Shown piece by piece: positions 27,811 through 37,007 of a stretch of DNA of 64,000 nt. How positions within the stretch are numbered: the first letter of the stretch is position 1; the number at the start of each line of letters is the position of its first letter. The position numbers and the translations under genes are program-made. The notes below the pieces were generated by a model. It saw nothing but the letters and a program-made list of their open reading frames with translations, had not been told where the DNA came from and searched no databases. This DNA comes from Hirschia baltica ATCC 49814 (GTDB lineage Bacteria; Pseudomonadota; Alphaproteobacteria; Caulobacterales; Hyphomonadaceae): NCBI RefSeq assembly GCF_000023785.1, contig NC_012982.1, positions 2,356,001-2,420,000 on the forward strand, given 5' to 3'.

Positions 27811-28263
27811 CTAAACTCGCGCCGCCAACATCCGCATCAGCCTTTCATTTAGCTCGCGCTGCTCTGCTTTGGCCTTCAGCTTGGCACCGTCAGAAAACTG
27901 CGCGTAGAAACGAACACGGCGAGAGTTTTTGATCGCAGCCGCCGCCGCGACACCGCCAATCACCGAATTAGCCCAAGTCACAATCGCTTTTTGTCCCCAG
28001 ACAAATTCCGGCAACATGAAATTTGCGCCCGCTCCCGGCAGGCCAGCAAGCCCAGACGCCAACACAGCCTTCGTCCAATCGCTAGACTTATCCCACCAGC
28101 GTATCCACCAGCTATCACGAATTTGAACGGCAACAATCTCTTCTAGGCGGTAGTTTACAGCTCTAAGCTTCCCCCCTTCACCGACATATAATTGCATACC
28201 GGAACGCACAAATTTGGCTTTCGGGTGAGGAAGAAAATCTCCGCCTATAACTTCAATTTTCAA
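27811..28263 (-). CDS. Conserved hypothetical protein
   Basis: The 150-residue product starts at a TTG at 28263 that has a near-perfect AAGGAGG 6 nt upstream. Residues 1-60 are beta-rich (KFVRSGMQLYVGEGGKLRAV). A Trp-rich patch follows (DSWWIRWWDK), then an Ala/Gly-rich hydrophobic stretch at about 68-115 and a basic C-terminal helix. It may be membrane-associated. The family was not recognised. Confidence 0.6.
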   Translation of the reverse strand: MKIEVIGGDFLPHPKAKFVRSGMQLYVGEGGKLRAVNYRLEEIVAVQIRDSWWIRWWDKSSDWTKAVLASGLAGLPGAGANFMLPEFVWGQKAIVTWANSVIGGVAAAAAIKNSRRVRFYAQFSDGAKLKAKAEQRELNERLMRMLAARV

Positions 28264-28315
28264 GAATTTCCTCCTTACTCATGAGTAGGAGAATACAAAA
28301 CGCTACTTGCGCTTT

Positions 28316-28840
28316 TCAATCAAGAGGTTTGCTTGATATCGGCTGTTTATTCTGCTTCACAAATCGCCACCAAAATCCCAAAGCAACAGCGTTAAAAATC
28401 AGAGCTGTGATAATGGTTGGCAATATAGCTGCATCCCCAACATCTTGCCATAATAGTATACTCACAATCAGCTTGAGAACACCGCCAAGATTAGCGACCA
28501 ACACACCCGTCCAGAAACTTCGTCGCCATAACGCCGCAGCTAACAATCCTAGAAACACCACGACAAGAACCACAAAACCGATAAATCCAAATAGAGACAG
28601 CGCCTCAAGCATTTGCCGTTCGCTCTCTAAAAATTCCACCACATATGGCTTTGGGTTCTCAGGTGCGGGAAACACTATTGCGCTCAATGGAAAGAAAAGC
28701 CCCAGCGCAATCAACAAAACAGGGCGACGAAACCAAGCTGCAGCACAAAAGGCTATGATGATCAAAGGACGGATATACCAACTCCACTCATTATGGTGTC
28801 GTGCCCACGCCCAATCTATCAAGTCAGGAAGAAAGTCCAT
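28316..28840 (-). CDS. Conserved membrane protein
   Basis: The 174-residue product starts at the ATG at 28840 after AGGGACGG; a TTG 15 nt further upstream is less likely. The N-terminus DLIDWAWARHHNEWSWYIRP is a pattern seen in a widespread unnamed alphaproteobacterial membrane family. Hydrophobic segments lie at about 24-58, 85-112 and 120-160. It lies in the same direction as the neighbouring hypothetical gene. No function is assigned. Confidence 0.65.
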   Translation of the reverse strand: MDFLPDLIDWAWARHHNEWSWYIRPLIIIAFCAAAWFRRPVLLIALGLFFPLSAIVFPAPENPKPYVVEFLESERQMLEALSLFGFIGFVVLVVVFLGLLAAALWRRSFWTGVLVANLGGVLKLIVSILLWQDVGDAAILPTIITALIFNAVALGFWWRFVKQNKQPISSKPLD

Positions 28841-28974
28841 TTCCGTCCCTATCAAACAAGTTTAGAACGCGCGACTTCAAGCTGAAGGCGCTTAATCTCT
28901 TTCATCAGAGCGAACCGATTAAGATGATTATACAGTCATGCACAGGAAGAAAAAGGTTCAAAAAAAGTTTGAAC

Positions 28975-31197
28975 TTACATAAAACTATATGGCTCAATAT
29001 CCAGCGACACGCGCACTGAACTAGACAATTTTATACGCTCACGCCACGCAGATAAATAAGCTGAAAGGTCCACATTTCGGTTTGCGCGTATCAGCATACG
29101 ACGGCGATGACGCCCACGCAAAACCGCAATCGGTGCCGGTGCTGGCCCCCAAATATCCACACCATCCGCATTGGGCGCACCGCGCACAAATGTTGCCGCT
29201 GCATCATCAGCCGCAAGTGAATTTTCTGCCGAAATCACAACAGCAGCCAAACGTCCAAATGGCGGAAAGCCCAACTCTTCGCGTGATTTCATTTCCAATT
29301 CCATGAACCAATCACGATCATTAGCTAGCAATGCCTGAATGCTTGGAGAATCTGGCGCATAGGTCTGGATGATGGCGCGACCGGGTTTATCCGCCCGTCC
29401 AGCGCGCCCAGACACCTGTGAAAGCAATTGAAAAGTGCGTTCACCCGCGCGCAAATCAGAGCCTTGCCCGCCTTTAAGTCCGGAATCAGCATCCACTGCG
29501 CCAACCAATGTCAGATTTGGGAAGTTATGCCCTTTGGCCGCTATCTGCGTTCCAATCAAAATATCAACTTCACCCTGCTCCATGCGTGAAATTATGCCAT
29601 TCAATTCTTCAGGGTTTCGGGCCGTATCCGATGAGAACACTTCAACCCGCGCACCTTGAAACAACCCGCGCACTTCTTCAGCCAAACGCTCCACCCCCGG
29701 CCCAACGCCCATCAGCGAATCCGCCGCGCCGCAATGGGGACAATTCACCGGCTTCTTCATGGAAAAACCCGTAAGGTGACACACCAGCATTCCCGTATAG
29801 CGATGTTCGGTCAGCCAACTTTCAGTGTCCGGCGCTTTAAGACGTTCACCACATCCTTTACAGATCACCAAAGGCGCATAACCACGACGGTTGAGATATA
29901 ATAACGATTGCTCTCCCGCATCCAGATTTTGCTCAAGCGCATCCACAAGCAAAGGCGAAAGCCAACAATCTTTCGCTGGTGGATTTTCCTTCATATCCGC
30001 CAATAAAATTTCCGGCAGCACCGCCGCTCCCGGCCGCGCTAAAAGTTTGATATGCTGATAACGCCCCTGATAAGCATTCGCCAATGTCTCAAGCGATGGC
30101 GTAGCAGACGCAAGCACAACAGTTGCCGAACCGAGATGCGCGCGCATAACAGATAGATCCCGCCCCTGATAGACTGCCCCCTCATCTTGTTTATAAGAAC
30201 CATCATGTTCTTCATCGACAATGATCAAACGTAAATTCTGAAACGGCAAAAACAACGCCGATCGCGCACCCACCACAATCTGCGCACGTCCAGCCCCCAC
30301 TTCACGCCAAACACGGCGACGCTCTTTTTGTGTTGCATTAGAATGCCATTCTGCGGGCGCTGCCCCAAAGCGATTTTCAAAACGCTCTCTGACAGCTTGG
30401 GTCAATGCGATCTCAGGCAGCAAAACCAATATTTGAGCATCAGGCTCTGTTCGAAGCGCTTCGGCAATAGCTTCAAAATAGACTTCTGTTTTACCCGACC
30501 CCGTCACACCATCCAGCAATATTGGCTTAAATTCTTTGCTGCGCACCGCCTCACATAATGCATCAGCACCCGCTTGCTGTTCATCCGTCAGGTCAAAGCC
30601 TTTAAGCTCAGAATTAGGTTTGCCAAACGGCTTATCAATGGGCGCTTCATGTTGCGCTAAAGCACCACTATCCACCAAACCTTTGACAACACCAGTTGAG
30701 ACATCAGCTTGGCGCGCAAGTTCTGCGGCAGTCATGCCCTGATCCGCACTTTGCGGCGCAATATCCAAAACTTTCTGCCGCGCCGGTGTTATACGAGGCA
30801 ATTCACTTTTCGTGCGATACACATAGGTTTCAGTTGGAGACGGCAATAATGCATCACGCGATCGCAAACACATTGCCAACATATTGCCCATTGGCGTGCA
30901 GGTGTATTTTGAAGATCGCTCCACAAAATCGCGCGTCACTTGCGGCATTAATGGCGCAGCTTCCAGCACCTCTTCAACATATTTTAAAGGCCGTTTTGAT
31001 GGTCCTTGTTTTAATCCCCAGACAACCCCTGTCACAGACCGCGCTCCCAGAGGCACAGTGACAAAAGCGCCAACTTCAACTTTCATATCTTCATGCAAAC
31101 GATAGTCGAATGCTTCGGGCAGAGGCATTGGCAACAACACGCTGGCGATCTGATATTCAGGACCGAGCTGAAATTCTGTTTCGGGAAAAAGACTCAT
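28975..31197 (-). CDS. priA: Primosomal helicase PriA (replication restart)
   Basis: PriA recognises stalled forks and reloads the replicative helicase. The start is placed at the ATG at 31197 (MSLFPETEFQLGPEYQIASV); the frame continues 30 codons upstream with less family-like sequence. The 740-residue product has the 3' DNA-binding domain at the N-terminus, helicase motif I GVTGSGKTEVYFEAI, DEEH in LIIVDEEHDGSYKQ, and SATPSLET. Motif V/VI-like segments follow (TQIAAKGHNFPNLTLVGAVD; LLSQVSGRAGRADKPG). Only one of the two usual four-Cys zinc sites is intact (CKGC and CPHC); the other reads APDT and CHLT. It is divergent from xerC. Confidence 0.95.
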   Translation of the reverse strand: MSLFPETEFQLGPEYQIASVLLPMPLPEAFDYRLHEDMKVEVGAFVTVPLGARSVTGVVWGLKQGPSKRPLKYVEEVLEAAPLMPQVTRDFVERSSKYTCTPMGNMLAMCLRSRDALLPSPTETYVYRTKSELPRITPARQKVLDIAPQSADQGMTAAELARQADVSTGVVKGLVDSGALAQHEAPIDKPFGKPNSELKGFDLTDEQQAGADALCEAVRSKEFKPILLDGVTGSGKTEVYFEAIAEALRTEPDAQILVLLPEIALTQAVRERFENRFGAAPAEWHSNATQKERRRVWREVGAGRAQIVVGARSALFLPFQNLRLIIVDEEHDGSYKQDEGAVYQGRDLSVMRAHLGSATVVLASATPSLETLANAYQGRYQHIKLLARPGAAVLPEILLADMKENPPAKDCWLSPLLVDALEQNLDAGEQSLLYLNRRGYAPLVICKGCGERLKAPDTESWLTEHRYTGMLVCHLTGFSMKKPVNCPHCGAADSLMGVGPGVERLAEEVRGLFQGARVEVFSSDTARNPEELNGIISRMEQGEVDILIGTQIAAKGHNFPNLTLVGAVDADSGLKGGQGSDLRAGERTFQLLSQVSGRAGRADKPGRAIIQTYAPDSPSIQALLANDRDWFMELEMKSREELGFPPFGRLAAVVISAENSLAADDAAATFVRGAPNADGVDIWGPAPAPIAVLRGRHRRRMLIRANRNVDLSAYLSAWRERIKLSSSVRVSLDIEPYSFM

Positions 31198-31320
31198 ATC
31201 CGTGTTTTCGCCTGTTGATGAAGCCGCGACAAGCACCATTCGCATTTTTCCAACAGAAAACCTGCACCCATTCGACAGCGCGTCCACACTGAATTAACTT
31301 CAACACGGCACAATATCGGT

Positions 31321-32277
31321 ATGGACAACACAAATTCTACACACGCACACACACATTCACATGCCCCGAACACAGCTTCGCAGGCGCTATATGCCTTCGT
31401 GGAACACCTCACCCACGAACGAAGAATGTCTGAACACACTATAGACGGCTATCGCCGCGATGTGGGAAATTTCCTCGGGTTTTTAGTCAACCATTTAGGC
31501 GGCGAAGCGCACGTCAATGACCTTGTCAATCTAACACCCAGTGATGTGCGCGCTTGGCTTGCATTTCGCCGCGCCAATGATGATTTACAGGCCACATCTA
31601 TCAGCCGCGCCTTATCAGCTGTACGCGCATTTTTTAAATATCTAGATCGCCAGTTGGACAAACCTAATGCTCGCATCCAGATGGTCAAAGCTCCCAAACG
31701 TCCGCAACGCCTGCCTCGCCCAGTCTCGCAAGAGATTGCAAAAAACCTTTTAAAAGAGGTTGAAAATCAAGATGTTGAGCCATGGATTGCTGCACGAGAT
31801 GCCGCCATGGTCGCGCTCATGTATGGTGCTGGACTTCGTATTTCAGAAGCGCTTTCCTTAACCGATGCCGATGTTCCAGCAAGAGATATTTTACGCATTC
31901 AAGGTAAAGGAAATAAGGTACGTCTTGTTCCGCTTATCCCTGCAGTACGCGATGCGCTCAATGTATATTATGAAAAGCGCCCATTTTTAAGCGATGAAGA
32001 AGGCCCGCTATTTCGCGGGGTAAAAGGCAAGAAACTCAATCCTCGCATTATTCAAAAACTCATTGAAAAACTGCGTATTAGCATGGGTTTACCAGATACA
32101 GCCACCCCCCATGCTCTGCGCCACTCATTTGCCACACACCTACTTGCCAATGGGGCAGACCTGCGCTCAATCCAGACTTTACTTGGACATGCCAGCCTAT
32201 CATCAACCCAAATATATACAGGCGTGGAAGCTGACAGATTGAAAGCCATACACAAAGCAGCCCATCCTCGCGCTTAG
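31321..32277 (+). CDS. xerC: Tyrosine recombinase XerC
   Basis: XerC acts with XerD at dif to resolve chromosome dimers. The 318-residue product has an N-terminal SAM-like core-binding domain (about 20-110, RRMSEHTIDGYRRDVGNFL) and the catalytic domain (about 130-315). The active-site set is visible: Arg in GAGLRISEAL, Lys in GKGNKVR, HALRHSFATH, LLGHASLSSTQ and the nucleophile Tyr in IYTGVE. Adjacency to priA is common for xerC in alphaproteobacteria and favours XerC over XerD. A His-rich N-terminal leader of about 12 residues (THAHTHSH) is unusual. Confidence 0.92.
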   Translation: MDNTNSTHAHTHSHAPNTASQALYAFVEHLTHERRMSEHTIDGYRRDVGNFLGFLVNHLGGEAHVNDLVNLTPSDVRAWLAFRRANDDLQATSISRALSAVRAFFKYLDRQLDKPNARIQMVKAPKRPQRLPRPVSQEIAKNLLKEVENQDVEPWIAARDAAMVALMYGAGLRISEALSLTDADVPARDILRIQGKGNKVRLVPLIPAVRDALNVYYEKRPFLSDEEGPLFRGVKGKKLNPRIIQKLIEKLRISMGLPDTATPHALRHSFATHLLANGADLRSIQTLLGHASLSSTQIYTGVEADRLKAIHKAAHPRA

Positions 32278-32290
32278 CAAGAATGGGCTG
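32258..32290 (+). terminator. Terminator overlapping the xerC stop
   Basis: CAGCCCAT (32258-32265) pairs with ATGGGCTG (32283-32290), and an AT-rich stretch follows. The stop codon lies in the loop. It may serve both xerC and the convergent helicase gene. Confidence 0.65.
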
Positions 32291-32318
32291 AATTTATTGT
32301 ATTTTTAGTCGCTAAAAC

Positions 32319-34628
32319 TTAGCGAGCAAAGCTTGGTTTACGGCGCGGTTTGCCATCAGATGGTCCACTGCGTTTAGCTCCATTGCCACTAGGTTTCTTA
32401 GGCGAGCTAAAACCACCATCATTGCGGCGGAAATCGGGTCCATCTTCAGACCGTGGACCACGTTTCTTGAAACGGTTTCCATTACCTTCACCATCAGCAC
32501 GGTTAGAACCGCCGCCTTTGCCTGGGTATGTTGGACGCTCAGAACGCCCGCGTGGTGTTTGCTTGCGCTCACCATCGGCAGACTTTTTCTTATTCCAAGT
32601 GCGCTCTCCGCCCTCAGAACGGCCGCCCTCAGAACGGCCACCTTCTTTGCGATCATTACCCCATGAACGACCATCAGCAGCGCGTGTTTTATCATAGTTT
32701 GTACGAGGACGCGGGTTTGATCCCTCATAGCCACGACTTGGAGGACGCTCACCTGCCATACGTTCGTCACGGTTGGGAGGTCTACGATCACCACCATCAC
32801 GGCCTTGGTATCCACCACGATTTTCATCACGTCCACCTTCACGGCGTCCTTGATAGCCACCGCGACCTTCGTTGCGACCACCTTCAGAATGGCCTTGATA
32901 ACCTCCACGACCTTCACCACGGCCACCTTCAGTGCGACCTTGATATCCGCCACGACCTTCACCACGGCCACCTTCAGAACGACCTTGATAACCGCCACGG
33001 CCTTCTTCACGACCACCTTCACGGCGACCTTGGTATCCACCACGGCCTTCGCTACGGTTATCACGGCGTCCTTCTGATCTACCTTCAGAACGCTCACCTT
33101 CAGGACGTTCGCGTCGTGCGAAACGGTCATCACGGTTTGGACGCTCTTGACGTTCCCCACCTTCAGACCGTTTAAAGCGATCTTGACGGCCTTCATAGCG
33201 AGGCTCTGAACTTGCTTCAGCACGGAATGGACGTTCTTCACGTTGAGGGCGATCTTCACGCTGAGGACGATCATCACGCCCTTTATAACCGCCGCCATCA
33301 CGACCACCACGACCTTCTGAGCGACCACGACCACCATCACGACCGCCACGTCCGCCATCGCGACCACCACGGCCACCGTCACGACCGCCGCGTCCACCAT
33401 CGCGTCCACCACGTGCACCATCTCTGCCGCCGCGTCCACGTGGACGCTCTTCAATTACAGGAGTGGCATTTGCAGTGATTTCTTCAGCTTGGTCGATAAA
33501 TCCTTCTGGAAGATCCACGATAGGAATTTTCATACGGATTTGACGTTGAATATCAAGCAAGTATTTCTTTTCGTCACGAGACACAAAAGAAATCGCTTTA
33601 CCTTCACGCCCTGCACGCGCAGTCCGCCCAATACGGTGAACATATTGTTCAGGTACGTTTGGAATTTCATAGTTGAACACGTGCGATACGCCCGGGACAT
33701 CAATACCACGCGCTGCAATATCAGTTGCCACAAGCACTTTTGAATCACCATTACGAAATGCATTCAATGCGCGTTCACGCTGAGCTTGAGATTTGTTTCC
33801 GTGGATAGCACCACAACGGATACCAGCATTCATCAATTTAGAAACAACTTTGTCTGCACCATGTTTGGTACGCGTAAACACCAATGCACGGTCAATTGAT
33901 TCATCTTGTAAGTTCACAAGAAGCAATGGACCTTTTTGCGCTTGGTTCACGTGAGACATAGTCTGTGTCACGCGCTCAGCAGTTGTAGACTCTTGAGCAA
34001 TCGACACTTTTTTCGGGTTTGTCAAAAATTGGTTTGCCAGCCCTGACACGTTTGATGGCATTGTCGCAGAAAAGAACAATGTTTGACGTTCTTTTGGAAC
34101 AGCAGCAGCAATACGGCGCAATGGGTGAATAAACCCAAGATCAAGCATTTGGTCTGCTTCATCAAGAACAAGTTTCTCGACGTAAGAAAGATCAACAGCG
34201 CCCTGCTCCATCAAGTCAATCAAACGACCCGGTGTTGCAACCAAAACGTCTGCACCGCGGTGTAGGTCACGCATTTGTTTACGAATAGGAACACCACCGA
34301 AAACTTTCAGTACGCGCAATGAAAGACATTGGCCATATTTGCTGAATGCTTCAGCAATCTGGCTCGCAAGTTCACGCGTTGGCGCAATAACAAGACAACG
34401 CACAGCACCAGGGCCGGGCATGTCTGGAAGTTTACAAAGGTGGTGAAGAAGCGGCAAAGCAAAAGCTGCTGTTTTACCTGTACCTGTTTGAGCGATACCT
34501 AGAATATCGCCGCCTTCCATAACCAATGGAATAGCTTGTGCTTGAATTGGAGTCGGTGTTTCGTAGCCTTCTTTATCCAAGGCTTTAAGGACTGGACTAG
34601 CCAGATCAAAATCAGAAAATTTTGTCAC
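32319..34628 (-). CDS. DEAD-box RNA helicase (RhlE-like) with Arg/Gly-rich tail
   Basis: This is an ATP-dependent RNA helicase, probably in ribosome assembly or RNA turnover at low temperature. The 769-residue product has a normal DEAD-box core in residues 1-380: Q motif PTPIQAQAIP, AQTGTGKTAAF, PTRELASQ, VLDEADQMLDLGF, FFSATMP, and HRIGRTARAGREGKAISF. The remaining 390 residues are an extended Arg, Gly, Glu and Gln tail with short GGRDGGR repeats, then 15-residue repeats of the form GGYQGRxEGGRxEGR. It ends as a basic Lys/Arg/Ser tail. Such tails bind RNA nonspecifically and favour phase separation. A long structured leader precedes the gene. Confidence 0.93.
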   Translation of the reverse strand: MTKFSDFDLASPVLKALDKEGYETPTPIQAQAIPLVMEGGDILGIAQTGTGKTAAFALPLLHHLCKLPDMPGPGAVRCLVIAPTRELASQIAEAFSKYGQCLSLRVLKVFGGVPIRKQMRDLHRGADVLVATPGRLIDLMEQGAVDLSYVEKLVLDEADQMLDLGFIHPLRRIAAAVPKERQTLFFSATMPSNVSGLANQFLTNPKKVSIAQESTTAERVTQTMSHVNQAQKGPLLLVNLQDESIDRALVFTRTKHGADKVVSKLMNAGIRCGAIHGNKSQAQRERALNAFRNGDSKVLVATDIAARGIDVPGVSHVFNYEIPNVPEQYVHRIGRTARAGREGKAISFVSRDEKKYLLDIQRQIRMKIPIVDLPEGFIDQAEEITANATPVIEERPRGRGGRDGARGGRDGGRGGRDGGRGGRDGGRGGRDGGRGRSEGRGGRDGGGYKGRDDRPQREDRPQREERPFRAEASSEPRYEGRQDRFKRSEGGERQERPNRDDRFARRERPEGERSEGRSEGRRDNRSEGRGGYQGRREGGREEGRGGYQGRSEGGRGEGRGGYQGRTEGGRGEGRGGYQGHSEGGRNEGRGGYQGRREGGRDENRGGYQGRDGGDRRPPNRDERMAGERPPSRGYEGSNPRPRTNYDKTRAADGRSWGNDRKEGGRSEGGRSEGGERTWNKKKSADGERKQTPRGRSERPTYPGKGGGSNRADGEGNGNRFKKRGPRSEDGPDFRRNDGGFSSPKKPSGNGAKRSGPSDGKPRRKPSFAR
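32800..33045 (-). repeat. 45-bp tandem coding repeats in the helicase tail
   Basis: About 5.4 copies of a 45-bp unit encode GGYQGRxEGGRxEGR. The copies differ by synonymous and conservative changes, so the array is not a recent amplification. Confidence 0.85.
33334..33435 (-). repeat. 21-bp tandem coding repeats in the helicase tail
   Basis: Roughly five units encode a 7-residue GGRDGGR repeat at the junction between the helicase core and the tail. Confidence 0.8.
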
Positions 34629-34939
34629 GATTTACTTTCGCATACATGTGAACGCAAAATATAATCAGGCCCCTTTCTCATCAGAAAGGCGCACGGGCGC
34701 TCGTTAAAGAGACGACCCGCGTGAATTGGGGCGTTTGTGGAATGTGCGTCTCAGGGGGCCAGCTCAAGTGCGGATTTCTCCCGCGCGTGCTTCACGCTGC
34801 CAGTCTTACCCATGCGTTTTGTGGAAACGCATCGCAGTCGGCCGTATGCTAGACTTCATCAGATAAGTCAAGTGGGATGCTGCCATGCAATTGTGCAAAG
34901 ACGAAACAACACCTGACTTCGATTTGATCTAACAAGTAG
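34629..34939 (-). promoter_or_regulatory. Structured 5' leader and promoter region of the helicase gene
   Basis: This 311-nt gap holds no gene. A perfect hairpin lies at 34672-34689 (CCTTTCT/AGAAAGG) about 45 nt before the start codon, and another at 34812-34832 (ATGCGTTT/AAACGCAT). A TTGACT hexamer on the minus strand at 34866-34871 is a possible -35; no good -10 was found at normal spacing. A leader of up to 200 nt is implied, as in cold-induced helicase mRNAs. Confidence 0.45.
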
Positions 34940-36283
34940 TTATTTTTTCGAAGATGTTTCCAATACTGAGAGAAATTCTTCTGAAAATGGCTTGCGCCAC
35001 ACTTCAGGACTTCCATCCGTTTGGGCCGGTTCTACAGCTAGAATGTCTGCAATCATGCCGTGAACGTTGACGTTCTCAAACACATCAATTGTTTCACCAG
35101 ATTTAAACGCTGGACCCGCTGCAATGAAGGTCGCATGCATATCCCTTAACGTGTTTAAATATCCATGATTACCTTTAGGGCTTGCTGTCCAACCGCGTTC
35201 CTTTGCTTTGACTTCAGCATTTCGCGTTGTCACAAACCAGTCGGGATCTATTGTCACCATGATCGGCGGAGTTCTATCATGCGGTGCTGAACCTTCAGGT
35301 CTGTGTGTGTAGACCTCTTCGCCAAGCCAAGCCGTCATGTGCGGATGAGCGTTTTGCAATTGAGCAAGTAACATTGGTGTATCGTTGGCATTTAATGGCC
35401 AAATCGCTGCAAATGGCCCTAAATCAAGATTACGTTCCCGCACCAATGACACGTCAATATAATCATCAAGATAGATTTTCTTTTCCAAATCAACATTCAA
35501 CATGCCGTGATCTGATACGATGATTATATTTGTTTCTTCTAGTATCTCACGCTCTTTTAAGCCATCCAGAAGCTTGCCAACCATACCATCCATTCGTGAA
35601 ATAGCGGCTTTTTCTTCTGGCGAGTCAACGCCAAAACGATGTGCGTTCACGTCAATATCGTCATGATAAAGCGTAATAAAATGAGGGCGAGCATCGCCTG
35701 CGCGGTCCAAATGCTCCAAAACCATATTAACACGTTCATGTGGAAATTTCGTCATTAAGCTGGAATAGGCTATCGAATATGTCGGACCAATTTCATTGAT
35801 ACTGGCTTCGGACCCAACCCAACCAGCAGTGGCGGTACGCACGCCTTGTGATTCAAGTATATTCCAAATTGGAACACCGTCATCCCACCATTTTTCAACG
35901 GATGAACTATCATTGGTAAAGGTCTCGTCAAAAACTGGATCATAAGGACGGTTGACTAGAAAGCCGTGATTTTCAGGATGCAATCCAGTCGCTAAAGCAT
36001 AAAAATTAGGAAATGTCTTGGAAGGAAAAACGGGTTGCATCCCCTTGGCCCGCACGCCTCGCTTTACCAAACTATCAATATTGGGAGTATCGGCTCTATC
36101 TACACCATCCCACCTCAAGCCATCTAAACCAATCAAAATGACAGTTGAACGCTCTGAGTGAGCATTTTCATAACCATCAACCACCTCTGATATTGATGTC
36201 GTATTTTGAGGAGTTGTCGTACAAGTCGCTAACCCCAAAAAGAGAATAGCTAATAAACTTGAGAACCTAAATTGATGTGGCAT
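34940..36283 (-). CDS. Exported nucleotide pyrophosphatase/phosphodiesterase (alkaline phosphatase superfamily)
   Basis: This is a metal-dependent ectonucleotidase-like enzyme, probably a lipoprotein (signal ends LGLATC). The 447-residue product has the NPP features: VILIGLDGLRWD with the first metal Asp, the nucleophile Thr in FPSKTFPNFYALATGLHPEN, YHDDIDVNAHRFG, IIIVSDHGM and GNHGYLN. The substrate cannot be read from sequence; members cleave nucleotides or phospholipid headgroups. It stands alone on the minus strand. Confidence 0.88.
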   Translation of the reverse strand: MPHQFRFSSLLAILFLGLATCTTTPQNTTSISEVVDGYENAHSERSTVILIGLDGLRWDGVDRADTPNIDSLVKRGVRAKGMQPVFPSKTFPNFYALATGLHPENHGFLVNRPYDPVFDETFTNDSSSVEKWWDDGVPIWNILESQGVRTATAGWVGSEASINEIGPTYSIAYSSLMTKFPHERVNMVLEHLDRAGDARPHFITLYHDDIDVNAHRFGVDSPEEKAAISRMDGMVGKLLDGLKEREILEETNIIIVSDHGMLNVDLEKKIYLDDYIDVSLVRERNLDLGPFAAIWPLNANDTPMLLAQLQNAHPHMTAWLGEEVYTHRPEGSAPHDRTPPIMVTIDPDWFVTTRNAEVKAKERGWTASPKGNHGYLNTLRDMHATFIAAGPAFKSGETIDVFENVNVHGMIADILAVEPAQTDGSPEVWRKPFSEEFLSVLETSSKK

Positions 36284-36366
36284 GAATCACCTAAGAATTA
36301 AAAATTACATGAAACAGTAATTCCACCCCGTGACATGGTGATGACATGGCTCGCACTGAATGCAAT

Positions 36367-36738
36367 TTAAACATGCTGATCGATTAAAATGGGATTACCG
36401 TCAGGATCGATTACAATAAAGCTGGCTGGACCAGTCGTCGTTTCATCAGCTTGCGTCGTTAATTCCACCCCATTCTTCTTCAGATCTTTCTGAATATCGC
36501 GAACGTCAGTGAATGTCTGAAGTGTGTTGGTTTCGGCATCCCAACCTGGGTTAAAGGTCAGCATATTTTTATCAAACATACCTTCAAATATGCCAATAAT
36601 CGTCTGGCCATTTTTTAAAATCAACCAGCCTTGATCCTCATGCCCTCCATACACCTCAAACCCTATTTTCTCATAGAAAGTTTTAGATATTTGAAGGTCT
36701 TTTACCGTCAAACTTAATGAGAACAAACCCAATTCCAT
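36367..36738 (-). CDS. VOC family (glyoxalase/bleomycin-resistance-like) protein
   Basis: The 123-residue product starts at ATG 36738 with AGGAG 7 nt upstream; the longer frame adds 12 basic residues without this signal. It has one VOC fold of two beta-alpha-beta-beta-beta modules: LFSLSLTVKDLQISKTFYEK at the N-terminus, and FIVIDPDGNPILIDQHV at the end with the typical DPDGN turn. Potential metal ligands cannot be assigned. The substrate is unknown. Confidence 0.85.
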   Translation of the reverse strand: MELGLFSLSLTVKDLQISKTFYEKIGFEVYGGHEDQGWLILKNGQTIIGIFEGMFDKNMLTFNPGWDAETNTLQTFTDVRDIQKDLKKNGVELTTQADETTTGPASFIVIDPDGNPILIDQHV

Positions 36739-37007
36739 GCCCAATCTCCTTCTGTGATAATTAACCATACACAATTTCTAGGAGATAGAAACAACCTCAA
36801 ACTTTGAAGACGCAGGTTGACCATTCCTATCGCGAATTATAAGCACACCAAATGATCTATTATTCATCCCCTTCAGTCATCTGGAAGCTGCTCCTGATAT
36901 AGGAGCGGTCGACTAGCGTGTCTGTTGTCGGCTGTGGAACATCCACGACCGACAAATTTTGGTTCCAAATGTTTCGCAGTCTTATTTTTCAAAGCGGAAA
37001 TTGAACC

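Noticed and set aside
28281-28865. 194-codon plus-strand frame
   Set aside because: It opposes the membrane protein at 28316-28840, which has a family-like N-terminus, membrane helices and a better ribosome site.
32800-33435. Regular repeats resembling a CRISPR array
   Set aside because: They are in-frame protein repeats with no spacers and no cas genes nearby.
32312-33454. 380-codon frame rich in Val, Lys and Ala on the minus strand
   Set aside because: It is another frame of the helicase repeat tail; codon bias from the Arg/Gly repeats keeps it open.
34629-34939. Possible independent small RNA gene (6S, SRP or RNase P-like)
   Set aside because: None of the conserved cores of these RNAs was found; a structured mRNA leader is the simpler reading.
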